From assembly GCF_007992715.1 (NCBI RefSeq), contig NZ_BKAU01000001.1, positions 1,922,001 through 1,986,000 of the forward strand: DNA of 64,000 nt, read 5' to 3'. Both the position numbers and the translations under genes were made by a program. Under the pieces are notes generated by a model that was given only the letters and a program-made list of their open reading frames with translations, made no database searches and had not been told where the DNA came from. Source of the DNA: Chitinophaga cymbidii (lineage in GTDB: Bacteria > Bacteroidota > Bacteroidia > Chitinophagales > Chitinophagaceae). Positions 55,829-64,000 of this stretch are shown here, in pieces; the first letter of the stretch is position 1, and every line of letters begins with the position of its first letter.

Positions 55829-56848
55829 ATGGACAATCATATCGGAATTATCGGAAGCGGCAGTTGGGCTACGGCGCTGGCAAAGATATTGACGGACAAC
55901 AACCGGCACATCCACTGGTGGATACGCAACGAAGACACCATCCGTCATATGCAGCAGCGTCATCACAACAAACATCACCTTAACTCCGTATACTTCGATA
56001 CCCGTCTTTTACAGCTGAACAGCAGTGCGCAGGAAGTGGTGGCCGCGAGCGACACCATCATCCTGGCGGTTCCTTCCGCGTTCCTGCGGAGCGTACTGGA
56101 ATCGCTGCCTGCGGATGCGCTGAAAGGGAAGAAGGTGGTTTCCGCCATCAAGGGCCTCGTATCCGGCACCAACCAGCTGATCAACGATTATCTGGCAGAA
56201 ACTTTCGGCCTGCCGCCGGAGCAATATTTCACTATTACCGGTCCCTGCCACGCGGAGGAAGTGGCTAACGAAAAATTATCTTATCTCACATTCTCCGGCG
56301 TGGAGCCTGACGCTACGGAAAACATCGCCGCGATGTTCAACAACAGCTACCTGCAAACGATCGTGAACAGGGATGTAACGGGCGTGCAGTTCGCTTCCGT
56401 GCTGAAGAATATCTATGCCATGGGCGCAGGCATTGCCCATGGCCTGGAATACGGCGATAATTTTCAGAGCGTGTTTATCACCAACTGCTTCCGGGAAATG
56501 CAGGAGTTCCTGGAAAAATATGAACAGGCGCAGACCGGCTCCGGCCAGGAACCCGCCGTGCATAACTACAATGCCAGCGCTTACCTCGGCGACCTGCTGG
56601 TGACCTGTTATTCATTACACAGCCGCAACCGCACTTTCGGGAACATGATCGGCAAAGGGTACAGTGTGAAGGCCACTCAGCTGGAAATGAACATGGTGGC
56701 GGAAGGATATTACGCCAGCCGCAGCGTCTTCGAGATCAATAAAGAAATTGGCGCTTACATGCCGGTGGCGCAGAAAGTATATGCTATCCTGTGGGAGCAG
56801 CTGCATCCGGAGGAGGCGTATATGGAGTTGGAGAAGGGGTTTATTTGA
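55829..56848 (+). CDS. gpsA: Glycerol-3-phosphate dehydrogenase (NAD(P)+)
   Basis: A 339-residue enzyme reducing dihydroxyacetone phosphate to sn-glycerol-3-phosphate for phospholipid synthesis. The nucleotide loop is HIGIIGSGSWATALAKIL. Then ILAVPSAFLRSVL, VVSAIKGLVSG, TITGPCHAEEVANEKLSYLTFSG, GVQFASVLKNIYAMGAGIAHGLEYGDNFQSVFITNCFREM (with the catalytic lysine in LKN) and the end SVFEINKEIGAYMPVAQKVYAILWE. The start is ATG 55829 (MDNHIG); a TTG six nt earlier would add two residues. Single gene convergent with hemW. Confidence 0.95.
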   Translation: MDNHIGIIGSGSWATALAKILTDNNRHIHWWIRNEDTIRHMQQRHHNKHHLNSVYFDTRLLQLNSSAQEVVAASDTIILAVPSAFLRSVLESLPADALKGKKVVSAIKGLVSGTNQLINDYLAETFGLPPEQYFTITGPCHAEEVANEKLSYLTFSGVEPDATENIAAMFNNSYLQTIVNRDVTGVQFASVLKNIYAMGAGIAHGLEYGDNFQSVFITNCFREMQEFLEKYEQAQTGSGQEPAVHNYNASAYLGDLLVTCYSLHSRNRTFGNMIGKGYSVKATQLEMNMVAEGYYASRSVFEINKEIGAYMPVAQKVYAILWEQLHPEEAYMELEKGFI

Positions 56849-56849
56849 T

Positions 56850-56907
56850 GCATAGCGCCCCGCTAAAGGAATACGCTTTTGCATAGCGCTTGCTAAAAGA
56901 ACATCGC
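56850..56907 (+). repeat. Short imperfect tandem repeat between gpsA and hemW
   Basis: GCATAGCGC starts at 56850 and again at 56881 (period 31). Each is followed by a GCTAAAGGAA-like sequence. The second copy runs into the last codons of hemW. No palindromic terminator is visible here. Confidence 0.45.
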
Positions 56908-58017
56908 CGCGGCGATCCCGTCCGCAAAGAACTTTCCTTCATTGGTGAGCTTCAGCATGCTCCCCTCGCGCCGCATCCAGCCCTTTTCCTTAAACTCTTT
57001 GGCGGCGGCAAGTATCTGCTCGCTTTTGTCCTGCCCGTACCGTTCGGTCACCCGCCCCAGGTCGCAGCCTTCGGAGGTCCGCAATGATATCATGATATAT
57101 TCGTTCAGCGCCATTTTCGGGCTGAGCATTTCAATCTCCGAGGGAACGATGCCTTTGCGGATGTTCTGCATGTAGAGGGAGTTGTTCGCCACGTTCCACT
57201 GCCGGGAGAGGCCGTTGAACGAATGGGCGGAAGGGCCGAGGCCGAGGTAGGGGCGGCCTTGCCAGTAGCTGCTGTTATGCCGGGAGTGCTTGCCGGGTTT
57301 GGCGAAGTTGGAGATCTCGTAGTGTTCATATCCCGCGTCTTCCATCCATTGCATCAGCATTTCAAAGTGATGCGCGGCCCTGTCCGGATCAACCGGCGGC
57401 ACCTTCTGATGCTGGATGAAGTGGTCCAGCGCCGTGCCGGGCTCTACGGTCAGCGCATAGCAGGAGAGGTGGGGGATGTTCAGCGCGATGGCTTTTTGCA
57501 CGTTCTGCTCCCAGTGTTCGTCTGTCAGCGTGGGGCCGCCATAGATGAGGTCGATGCTGATATTGTCGAAACCTGTTGCCGCGGCAAGCTCCAGGCAGCC
57601 GGCAGCCTGGGCGGCGTTGTGGGCGCGGTTCATCCAGCGGAGGTCTTCTTCGAAGAAGGATTGCACGCCGATGCTCAGGCGGTTGATGCCCGCTTTGCGG
57701 AGAGAGGCGAGCGTGGAGGCGGTAAGATCGTCGGGGTTAGCTTCCAGTGTGATCTCCGAGCCGGCACTAACGGCGTAGTGGGTACGAATTTGTTCCAGCA
57801 GGCGAGTAATGTCCGCCGCGGGCAGCAGGCTGGGAGTGCCGCCGCCGAAATAGATGGTCTCTACCGCATGGCCAGCGAGATAATCCTTTTGCAGCGCGGT
57901 TTCTGTGAGCAGGCATTGCACCATTTCATCGCGGTATTGCAGGGAGGTGGAGAAATGAAAGTTGCAATAGTGGCATGCTTTTTTACAGAACGGAATATGA
58001 ATATAAATACCTGCCAT
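56893..58017 (-). CDS. hemW: HemW-like radical SAM heme chaperone
   Basis: A 374-residue radical-SAM protein. From ATG 58017 (MAGIYIHIPF) the cluster motif is C11-x3-C15-x2-C18 (CKKACHYCNF). GGGTPSLL, ITLEANPDDLT, GINRLSIGVQSFFEEDLRWMNRAHNA, NISIDLIYGGPTLTDEHWEQNVQKAI and GLGPSAHSFNG are HemW landmarks, and the HemN-C domain occupies the end. HemW carries heme to membrane targets and is not the coproporphyrinogen oxidase. The ORF is open to 58098; the extension is unrelated. It converges with gpsA. Confidence 0.92.
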   Translation of the reverse strand: MAGIYIHIPFCKKACHYCNFHFSTSLQYRDEMVQCLLTETALQKDYLAGHAVETIYFGGGTPSLLPAADITRLLEQIRTHYAVSAGSEITLEANPDDLTASTLASLRKAGINRLSIGVQSFFEEDLRWMNRAHNAAQAAGCLELAAATGFDNISIDLIYGGPTLTDEHWEQNVQKAIALNIPHLSCYALTVEPGTALDHFIQHQKVPPVDPDRAAHHFEMLMQWMEDAGYEHYEISNFAKPGKHSRHNSSYWQGRPYLGLGPSAHSFNGLSRQWNVANNSLYMQNIRKGIVPSEIEMLSPKMALNEYIMISLRTSEGCDLGRVTERYGQDKSEQILAAAKEFKEKGWMRREGSMLKLTNEGKFFADGIAAAMFF

Positions 58018-58084
58018 GAGTTGATTTAAGAAAGAATCGCCGCGAATATTTGCAAACCTCGAAAATACATCTGAGTTTTGTTGA

Positions 58085-58092
58085 TATTTTTG
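58085..58092 (+). promoter_or_regulatory. -7 element of the DUF4271 gene
   Basis: TATTTTTG fits TAnnTTTG; start near 58098, about 10 nt before the TTG at 58109. No ideal -33. Confidence 0.4.
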
Positions 58093-58108
58093 GAACAAGA
58101 ATAGTTAA

Positions 58109-59038
58109 TTGCATTACCAAACATTGCCCTCGTTGCGTACTCTCTTGTTATTGATAATGATGATCTGCATCTCGCTGGCCCCCAGGGCGCAGTCGGCCGA
58201 TACATCTTCCAAAGTTAAGCCAGATTCTTCGCAAGCCGCTGCGGTATTTGCGCAGGACTCCACAAAAGCCGTCCGGGTGCACATGTATGATACTGTCATG
58301 GCGCAACTGGCGAAAACGAACCGGTACTTCAACACCGAAGGCAAAGCCTTGCAGTACGACATCAATCCTGTTCGCCCGGACCCACAGCAGGACTGGCTGG
58401 TGTACCTGGTCGGGGGCGTATTGCTGTTACTCGGTATAATACGTACAACCTACCTGAAATATTTTTCAGACCTCTTCAGAGCTTTCCTGAATCCTACGCT
58501 GAGCCAGCGCCAGCTGAAGGACCAGCTTTCCCAGTCGCCCTTCCCCAACTTCCTGCTCAACGCCTTCTTCGTGGTCAGCCTCGGTCTCTACCTGTACCTG
58601 ATGATGTACCGGCTCAATTACCCTACGGACGCCATCGCCTGGATGCTGATCCCCGGACTTATGCTGCTGGTGGGCATCATATACGCCGTGAAATATATTG
58701 TGCTGCGCTTCTGCGGATGGCTGTTCGGTAACGAAGACCTGATAGACGCCTACGTTTTTATCCTCTATCTCATTAACAAGATCCTCGGCGTGCTGCTCGC
58801 GCCGTTCCTTGTGATCCTGGCATTCTGCGAGCCGCAAATTGCGGTTACAAGTCTATATATATCGGTATTCTTTATTGTATTACTGATTGTATACCGATAT
58901 GTAAGGTCCTATTCACTGGTCCGTCAATACTTGTCTTTTAGCAAATTGCATTTTTTTCTTTACCTTTGCGCATTCGAAGTAGTGCCGGTATTGATAATTA
59001 CCAAGGTATTACTGATATGGTTAACTGGTAATCCGTAG
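58109..59038 (+). CDS. DUF4271 multi-pass membrane protein
   Basis: About 309 residues. Signal-like start MHYQTLPSLRTLLLLIMMICISLAPRAQ, then a periplasmic stretch to about 105, and membrane helices at WLVYLVGGVLLLLGIIRTTYL, LLNAFFVVSLGLYLYLMMY, AWMLIPGLMLLVGIIYAVKYIVL, LINKILGVLLAPFLVILAFC, SLYISVFFIVLLIVYRYV and the C-terminal FFLYLCAFEVVPVLIITKVLLIWL. This is the DUF4271 pattern, a Bacteroidota family of unknown function usually next to hemD. The start is uncertain: TTG 58109 fits the -7 element, while the first ATG (58157) would cut the signal short. It ends 34 nt before hemD. Confidence 0.8.
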   Translation: MHYQTLPSLRTLLLLIMMICISLAPRAQSADTSSKVKPDSSQAAAVFAQDSTKAVRVHMYDTVMAQLAKTNRYFNTEGKALQYDINPVRPDPQQDWLVYLVGGVLLLLGIIRTTYLKYFSDLFRAFLNPTLSQRQLKDQLSQSPFPNFLLNAFFVVSLGLYLYLMMYRLNYPTDAIAWMLIPGLMLLVGIIYAVKYIVLRFCGWLFGNEDLIDAYVFILYLINKILGVLLAPFLVILAFCEPQIAVTSLYISVFFIVLLIVYRYVRSYSLVRQYLSFSKLHFFLYLCAFEVVPVLIITKVLLIWLTGNP

Positions 59039-59072
59039 ATTACTGCGATTGTTAACACAAGAGCAAATACGT

Positions 59073-59861
59073 ATGATTAAAGGCGGGTCAAAAAAAGATT
59101 TGCAGGAGAAACAACTAACGATCCTAATTTCCCAACCTAAGCCAGAGACAGAGAAATCACCTTATTTCGACTTGGCAAAGAAATTCAACGTGCGGTTGGA
59201 TTTTCATCCTTTTATCAGAGTGGAAGGAGTAGCGGGTAAGGATTTCAGAAAGCAGAAGGTGGATATCATGAACTATTCGGCCGTGATATTTACCAGCCGC
59301 AACGCTGTTGACCATTTCTTTCGTGTATGCGAAGAATTGAAGGTGAAGGTGTCCCAGGATTGCAAGTATTTTTGTATTACAGAGGCGGTTGCGCTGTACC
59401 TGCAAAAGTTCATTCTCTACCGCAAGCGGAAGGTGTTCTATGGAGCTGATGGCTCCACCAGGAGTTTGCTGGAAGTCATGAACAAACACCGGGAGAACGA
59501 AAAGTTCCTCTTCCCCAGTTCCGATAGTCAGAAAAAGGACATTGAGGAATGGCTCAAGGCGAACAAATGTGAGTATGCCACCGCATCTCTTTACAAGACC
59601 GTTTCCAACGATGTAAAAGAAGTGCTGGCGCAAACGGAATACGACCTGATCGTGTTTTTCAGCCCCTCCGGCGTAAGATCGCTCTTCGAGAACATGCCGA
59701 AATTCCAGCAGAACGGTACGCATATCGGCGCTTTCGGTCCCACTACTTCCGCAGCGGTGGAAGAAGCCGGCCTGAGGCTGGACATCAAGGCCCCCGCGCC
59801 GCAGGCGCCCTCCATGGTGGCCGCGCTGGAGCAATACCTGCTCGGACTGAACAAGAAATAA
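59073..59861 (+). CDS. hemD: Uroporphyrinogen-III synthase
   Basis: A 262-residue enzyme closing hydroxymethylbilane to uroporphyrinogen III with D-ring inversion, in heme and tetrapyrrole synthesis. HemD sequences are divergent, but the fold markers are visible: TILISQPKPETEKSPYFDLAKKFNVRLDFHPFI, SAVIFTSRNAVDHFF, FLFPSSDSQKKDIEEWL, and TEYDLIVFFSPSGVRSLFENMP followed by HIGAFGPTTSAAVEEAGLRLDIKAPAPQAPSMVAALEQYL. The start chosen is ATG 59073 (MIKGGSKK); a TTG at 59049 adds eight residues. It lies behind the DUF4271 gene and before a terminator. Other hem genes (except hemW) are not in the window. Confidence 0.92.
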   Translation: MIKGGSKKDLQEKQLTILISQPKPETEKSPYFDLAKKFNVRLDFHPFIRVEGVAGKDFRKQKVDIMNYSAVIFTSRNAVDHFFRVCEELKVKVSQDCKYFCITEAVALYLQKFILYRKRKVFYGADGSTRSLLEVMNKHRENEKFLFPSSDSQKKDIEEWLKANKCEYATASLYKTVSNDVKEVLAQTEYDLIVFFSPSGVRSLFENMPKFQQNGTHIGAFGPTTSAAVEEAGLRLDIKAPAPQAPSMVAALEQYLLGLNKK

Positions 59862-59880
59862 TATCACAAACATATTGCAG

Positions 59881-59907
59881 AAAGGAGCGTGAGAACGCTC
59901 CTTTTTT
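59881..59907 (+). terminator. Terminator of hemD
   Basis: AAAGGAGCGT (59881-59890), loop GAGA, ACGCTCCTTT (59895-59904), then T to 59907. Confidence 0.9.
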
Positions 59908-60100
59908 ATTGCAGCGGTGTACCGTTGCGCCGCGGAAAACTGCGGTACGGTTTGCTGCATCCTGCTTTGCGGCCGCGCAAAAGACAGTGCGTTTTTTTGC
60001 AATGAATGATAACAGCCGCAAGGTTTGGCACAAAGAATGATGCTTTCATGGGATATTTTATAAGTATCTGATTCTTAACTTGCATCCGTATTGACCATCT

Positions 60101-62146
60101 ATGACGAACCGACTAGCGAAGGAGACCAGCCCCTACCTGCTGCAACACGCTCATAATCCTGTGGACTGGTATCCCTGGGGAGAAGAAGCGTTCCGCAGAG
60201 CGGAAGCGGAAGACAAACCGATCCTGGTGAGCATTGGCTACGCAGCCTGCCACTGGTGCCACGTTATGGAACGGGAGAGTTTCGAGGATGAGGCTACCGC
60301 CCGCATCATGAACGAACATTTCATCAACATCAAAATAGACAGGGAAGAACGGCCGGACATCGATCATATTTATATGGATGCCCTGCAGGCCATGGCCGGC
60401 TCCGGCGGATGGCCGCTCAACATGTTCCTCCTTCCCAACCGCCAGCCTTTTTACGGCGGTACTTATTTTCCACCTAAGCAGGCTTACAACAGACCCTCCT
60501 GGCAGGAAGTACTGCTCGCCGTCTCCGACGCCTTCAAAACAAAAAGGAAAGACCTCGAGGAACAAGCCTCCAACCTCACCCAACACCTCCACCAAAGCAA
60601 CCAGTTCGGCATGGAAGCCGTGAACATCCAGCTTCCGAAAGAAGAACTGTTCACCGCCGCGCAATGCGATGCCATGACGCTGGCCATCATGGGCCAGGCG
60701 GATAAGGAGTGGGGCGGCTTCGGACGCGCGCCGAAATTCCCGCAGTCATTCACCATACAATATCTCCTGCGGTACTGCCGCAATACGAAGAACGGCGAAG
60801 CGCTGCAGCAGGCTTTATTGTCGCTGGACAAAATGATCGACGGCGGCATATACGACCAGCTGGGCGGCGGTTTCGCGCGGTATTCCACCGACGAAAAATG
60901 GCTGGCCCCGCATTTTGAAAAGATGCTGTACGACAATGCGCTGCTCATAGATACACTCTGCGAAGCTTACCAGCTCACAGGCAACGAACGGTATGCCACC
61001 GTCATCCGTCATACGCTGGCCTTCATCCGCCGGGAAATGACCGCTCCGGAAGGCGGCTTCTATTCCGCGCTGGACGCGGATTCCGAAGGGGAAGAAGGGA
61101 AGTTCTACGTATGGAGCGAAGAAGAGATCAACACGGTACTCGGCGAAGATGCGCCCGCATTTTCCGCTTACTATGATATCAGCCGCCAAGGCAACTGGGA
61201 AGATCATAACATCCTCTGGGCGCCGCGCCCGCTGGAAGAAGTAGCGGCCGGGCTTGGCATGGAGCCCGCGCAGCTGGAAGCCCTGCTGGAGCGGAGCCGC
61301 GCAAAGCTCATGCCCGTGCGGGACCAGCGCATCCGCCCGGGGCTGGACGATAAGGTGCTCATGGGATGGAACGCCCTGATGATCCACGCCTGCTGCAAAG
61401 CCTTCGCGGCGCTCGGCGAAAAAACCTTCCTGGAAATGGCGGAGGCCGCCATGGAATGCATCTGGAAAAAAATGCGCCGGAGCGAAGCATCTTACAGCTT
61501 CTGGCATACGTATAAAAAAGGGGATGCACGCTATCCCGCTTTCCTGGACGATTATGCGTATCTCGTGCGCGCCATGATTGCTTTACAGGAAGTTACGGGG
61601 AACCTGGACTGGCTGCGGAAGGCAAAAGCGGTAACAGAATACGTGGCGGAACAATTTGGAGATGAAAGCGCGCGTTATTTCTATTACACTGCCGCCGCGC
61701 AGGAAGACGTGATCGTTCGTAAAAAAGAAGTCTATGACGGCGCTGTGCCCAGCGGAAACGCGGTGATGGCGCATAATCTCTGGTACCTGGCCGTAGTGTT
61801 TGACCGGCGGGACTGGGCGGAAAGGGCTGTGGCGATGACCGCCAGCCTGTCGCAGTCCGTTACAAGATACCCCACCTCCTTTGGCATGTGGGCATCCATG
61901 ATCCTGAAAATGGTGCAGGGAACGCCGGAGCTGGCTGTGTCCGGCCCCGCGTACGGCGCAAGGATGGAAGAACTGAACCGGCTCTATGTGCCCGGGAAGG
62001 TTTTGCTGGGCGCGGAGCATGACCAGGAAGACATGCCGCTTTTACAGCAAAGGGAACAAAAAGGCAAAACGCTGATCTACCTGTGCCGGGATTATCATTG
62101 TGTGAAGCCTGTGGAAGATATATCGGAAATACGTAATTTAATATGA
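60101..62146 (+). CDS. DUF255 / YyaL-type protein with thioredoxin-like domain
   Basis: A 681-residue cytoplasmic protein. The N-terminal thioredoxin-like part opens [29 protein letters not shown] and contains [16 protein letters not shown] (Cys50, Cys53), [32 protein letters not shown] and GGTYFPP. The rest is an (alpha/alpha)-barrel of the glycoside-hydrolase-like type ([84 protein letters not shown]). Family relatives are B. subtilis YyaL and human SPATA20; the reaction is not established. Single gene between the hemD terminator and the gld operon. Confidence 0.92.
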   Translation: MTNRLAKETSPYLLQHAHNPVDWYPWGEEAFRRAEAEDKPILVSIGYAACHWCHVMERESFEDEATARIMNEHFINIKIDREERPDIDHIYMDALQAMAGSGGWPLNMFLLPNRQPFYGGTYFPPKQAYNRPSWQEVLLAVSDAFKTKRKDLEEQASNLTQHLHQSNQFGMEAVNIQLPKEELFTAAQCDAMTLAIMGQADKEWGGFGRAPKFPQSFTIQYLLRYCRNTKNGEALQQALLSLDKMIDGGIYDQLGGGFARYSTDEKWLAPHFEKMLYDNALLIDTLCEAYQLTGNERYATVIRHTLAFIRREMTAPEGGFYSALDADSEGEEGKFYVWSEEEINTVLGEDAPAFSAYYDISRQGNWEDHNILWAPRPLEEVAAGLGMEPAQLEALLERSRAKLMPVRDQRIRPGLDDKVLMGWNALMIHACCKAFAALGEKTFLEMAEAAMECIWKKMRRSEASYSFWHTYKKGDARYPAFLDDYAYLVRAMIALQEVTGNLDWLRKAKAVTEYVAEQFGDESARYFYYTAAAQEDVIVRKKEVYDGAVPSGNAVMAHNLWYLAVVFDRRDWAERAVAMTASLSQSVTRYPTSFGMWASMILKMVQGTPELAVSGPAYGARMEELNRLYVPGKVLLGAEHDQEDMPLLQQREQKGKTLIYLCRDYHCVKPVEDISEIRNLI

Positions 62147-62431
62147 TATTTGTTGTAAATTGCAAGCCCTTTGATTAAATTGGGTTTAGAGCGGAAAATT
62201 AACATCGGGATTTCGAAAATAAATATTATATTTATCTTAAATGCGTCTATAAGTCTGACAGCAAAGCGTTTATAGATTCCCCGAATAGGTATCCCGCCGT
62301 GGTTAAATAACAAAACCAGTTGCGGATTACATAATAAAATGTTAAAAGCCGCGTTTAAATTAGTTACGAAGCACGGCGTAGAGGACATGAAAAAGTTGTG
62401 TAAAAACTAACTACGGATTAAAAATAATTAT

Positions 62432-62439
62432 TACATTTG
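62432..62439 (+). promoter_or_regulatory. -7 promoter element of the gldKL operon
   Basis: TACATTTG fits TAnnTTTG within the 392-nt AT-rich gap (62147-62538) between the DUF255 gene and gldK. The start would be near 62445, a leader of about 94 nt. No ideal -33; the rest of the gap shows no gene I support. Confidence 0.45.
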
Positions 62440-62538
62440 CTATCTTTCTGATAAACAACCAGGTGAAAAGTGTGACTAAAAATGATATCTTGCGCGTGGG
62501 CCAATACATCTGGCAGGTTAAAGAAAAATCGTATTCTA

Positions 62539-63837
62539 ATGAAAGTCACCCTTATGAAGCTTAATTATTGTAGTGGGCTGATGGTTGTATTGCTGCCACT
62601 TATACTGGCGAGCTGCGGTGGTGGTAAGACCCCTAAAAATGCTCAAGGACAGTTGATAGGTGTAAGTCCCCGGCCTAAGTACTCCCCCCCCGTACCTTAC
62701 GGAATGGTCTATGTGCCCTCCGGAACCTTCCACATGGGCCCGAGTGACGAGGATGTGAACTACGCTTATACGGCGCGGAACAAATCCATCTCCATTTCGG
62801 GTTTTTACATGGACGCTACCGAGATCACGAACAACGAATACCGCCAGTTCGTAAACTGGGTGAGGGATTCGATTGCCCACATTTTGCTCGGCCATGTAAA
62901 GAATGATGACGGACAGGATTATATCGACTGGAAGCAGAAGATCGACTGGAAAGATAAGGCGACCTACGAGAAGATAGATGCGATGATCTATTCCGCGGAA
63001 GACCGCCTGTACGGCCGGAAGGAAATAGACATCCGCAAGTTGCTCTATCACCAGGAAACCTTTAACTGGGAGAAAGCAAAGATCCGCGAGAACAAGGACC
63101 TTCCGCGCTCCACCTTCATCGAGAAAAAGGACGTAGCCATTTATCCGGACACATTGTGCTGGATACGCGACTTCTCCTATGCATATAACGAGCCCATGAC
63201 GCGCATGTACTTCTGGCATCCGGCGTTCGACGACTATCCCGTAGTTGGCGTAACCTGGCACCAGGCGAACTCGTTCTGCGAATGGCGAAGCAAATTCTGG
63301 GAAGACTACCGCGCTTCCAAGAAGCAGTTCACGGAAGACAAATTCCAGCTGCCCTCCGAAGCGCAGTGGGAATACGCAGCCCGCGGCGGACGTGAACAGG
63401 CGCCATACCCCTGGGGCGGTTACTACATCCGTAACAAGAAAGGCTGTCTGCTCGCGAACTTCAAACCCGGCCGCGGTAACTATCCGGAAGACGGCGGCTT
63501 CTATACCGTACGCGCCGATGCTTACTGGCCCAACGATTACGGCTTGTACAACATGGCCGGCAACGTAGCGGAATGGACGCAGGACATCTTCTATCAGAAT
63601 GCTTATTCCTTCACTTCCGATATGAACCCCTATCTGAAAATGGATATTCCGGACGACGCGGCGCCAAGAATGAAACGCAAGGCAGTGAGAGGCGGCAGCT
63701 GGAAAGATATCGGCTACTTCCTGCAGAATGGTACACGTTCCTACGAGTATCAGGACAGCTCCAAATCCTACATCGGCTTCCGCTGTACGATCGCTTTCCT
63801 GAGCAGGTCTAAAAATGATTTCAGCAAAAGAAAATAG
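62539..63837 (+). CDS. gldK: Gliding-motility / T9SS lipoprotein GldK
   Basis: A 432-residue outer-membrane-associated lipoprotein. ATG 62539 (MKVTLMKLN) begins the signal with lipobox LASC. The body is a formylglycine-generating-enzyme-like (sulfatase-modifying factor) fold: YGMVYVPSGTFHMGPSDEDVNYAYTARNKSISISGFYMDATEITNNEYRQFVNWV, YPVVGVTWHQANSFCEWRS, FQLPSEAQWEYAARGG, YGLYNMAGNVAEWTQDIF, KAVRGGSWKDI and SYIGFRC. GldK and GldN form the ring of the type IX secretion system in gliding Bacteroidota. The next gene is gldL, as expected for gldKLMN. Confidence 0.95.
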   Translation: MKVTLMKLNYCSGLMVVLLPLILASCGGGKTPKNAQGQLIGVSPRPKYSPPVPYGMVYVPSGTFHMGPSDEDVNYAYTARNKSISISGFYMDATEITNNEYRQFVNWVRDSIAHILLGHVKNDDGQDYIDWKQKIDWKDKATYEKIDAMIYSAEDRLYGRKEIDIRKLLYHQETFNWEKAKIRENKDLPRSTFIEKKDVAIYPDTLCWIRDFSYAYNEPMTRMYFWHPAFDDYPVVGVTWHQANSFCEWRSKFWEDYRASKKQFTEDKFQLPSEAQWEYAARGGREQAPYPWGGYYIRNKKGCLLANFKPGRGNYPEDGGFYTVRADAYWPNDYGLYNMAGNVAEWTQDIFYQNAYSFTSDMNPYLKMDIPDDAAPRMKRKAVRGGSWKDIGYFLQNGTRSYEYQDSSKSYIGFRCTIAFLSRSKNDFSKRK

Positions 63838-63951
63838 GTATTAATAGCTAACCTCTGGTGATGAAAAACCTCCAGGCAAAATCACAGATCATGGCAAATT
63901 TGAAACGAGCTTTTAACCATCTAAACAATTATAAAATTTAAATTTTAACCT

Positions 63952-64000
63952 ATGGCTATGAATCCTAAAACAGCGAAATGGCTTAACTTCTTTGTATGTA
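63952..64000 (+). CDS. gldL: GldL, first 16 codons
   Basis: The last 49 nt encode MAMNPKTAKWLNFFVC, the typical opening of GldL, whose first helix follows. GldL and GldM form the proton-driven motor of the type IX secretion system. The gene continues beyond the window. A second ATG (63958, MNPKTAKW) is possible. The 114-nt gap after gldK holds nothing I can support. Confidence 0.85.
   Translation, partial: MAMNPKTAKWLNFFVC

Noticed and set aside
62095..62388. 97-codon minus-strand frame upstream of gldK
   Set aside because: It overlaps the end of the DUF255 gene and an AT-rich promoter gap; composition follows the AT content and no family is recognisable.
1..64000. tRNA, rRNA, CRISPR arrays, insertion sequences, prophage genes
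   Set aside because: I looked through the intergenic stretches by eye and saw no cloverleaf-like tRNA, repeat-spacer array, transposase or terminal inverted repeats. A covariance-model scan would be needed to exclude small RNAs.

Overview
The window reads as chromosomal DNA of a Bacteroidota bacterium, most likely Chitinophagaceae (Chitinophaga-like; the family-level guess is inference). The reasons are gliding-machinery genes (gldD, gldE, gldK and the start of gldL), the mutY-ssb-gldE-gldD block facing hup-TPR-mS38-like-rng, a DUF4271-hemD pair, ECF sigma/anti-sigma pairs, a short CarB without its allosteric domain, starts that do not depend on Shine-Dalgarno sites, and recurrent TAnnTTTG (-7) promoter elements typical of the phylum's primary sigma factor. 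Coding density is high. I saw no rRNA, tRNA, CRISPR array, IS element or prophage.

Layout. 1-2.6 kb (minus): start of a BatB-like VWA protein, a class D beta-lactamase, kbl. 2.6-9.1 kb (plus): ECF sigma factor, an anti-sigma protein with a tandemly duplicated N-terminal module, an outer-membrane barrel, a small exported protein and a full-length M16 peptidase. 9.2-15.2 kb: an L,D-transpeptidase, acs, a TPR protein, a pocket of small DNA-binding proteins with palindromes between them, and an exported NTF2-like protein. 15.3-24 kb (plus): carB, comEC, purH, then a second sigma/anti-sigma pair whose anti-sigma carries a CarboxypepD-like domain, a SusC-like VVVVGYG motif and a TonB-C-like end. 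24-30 kb (minus): mutY, ssb, gldE, gldD, a DUF3109 protein and a LutB-like Fe-S protein. 30-38 kb: hup, TPR, a 31-residue mS38-like protein, rng, a YcbB-like L,D-transpeptidase, a CPBP protease, ridA, a degenerate 3-hydroxyacyl-CoA-dehydrogenase-like gene, tsaB. 38-41.2 kb: a cysteine-free ArsR regulator, an MBL-rhodanese sulfur protein, and a secreted and a cytoplasmic BON protein. 41.2-47.2 kb (minus): acyltransferase, nadB, a YhhN protein, and an NtrY/NtrC-like two-component pair. 47.5-55.7 kb (plus): a MacB-type export cluster of adaptor, ATPase, small membrane protein, permease, second ATPase, TolC and second adaptor. 55.8-64 kb: gpsA, hemW (minus), DUF4271, hemD, a DUF255 thioredoxin-like protein, gldK and gldL (cut by the window end).

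The best-supported regulatory unit is at 47.2-47.5 kb. The sigma-54 activator and its histidine kinase diverge from the export cluster. The gap between them holds two palindromes of the form TGTCCG-N4-CGGACA (one perfect, one imperfect), centred 21 bp apart, ahead of a sigma-54-like -24/-12 element. This suggests an envelope-stress or toxic-compound sensing exporter regulon. Other points of interest are the fused anti-sigma/TonB-like protein, the duplicated anti-sigma protein, promoters placed so close to start codons that mRNAs may be leaderless (kbl, ridA, tolC), and AT-rich palindromes before the BON genes.
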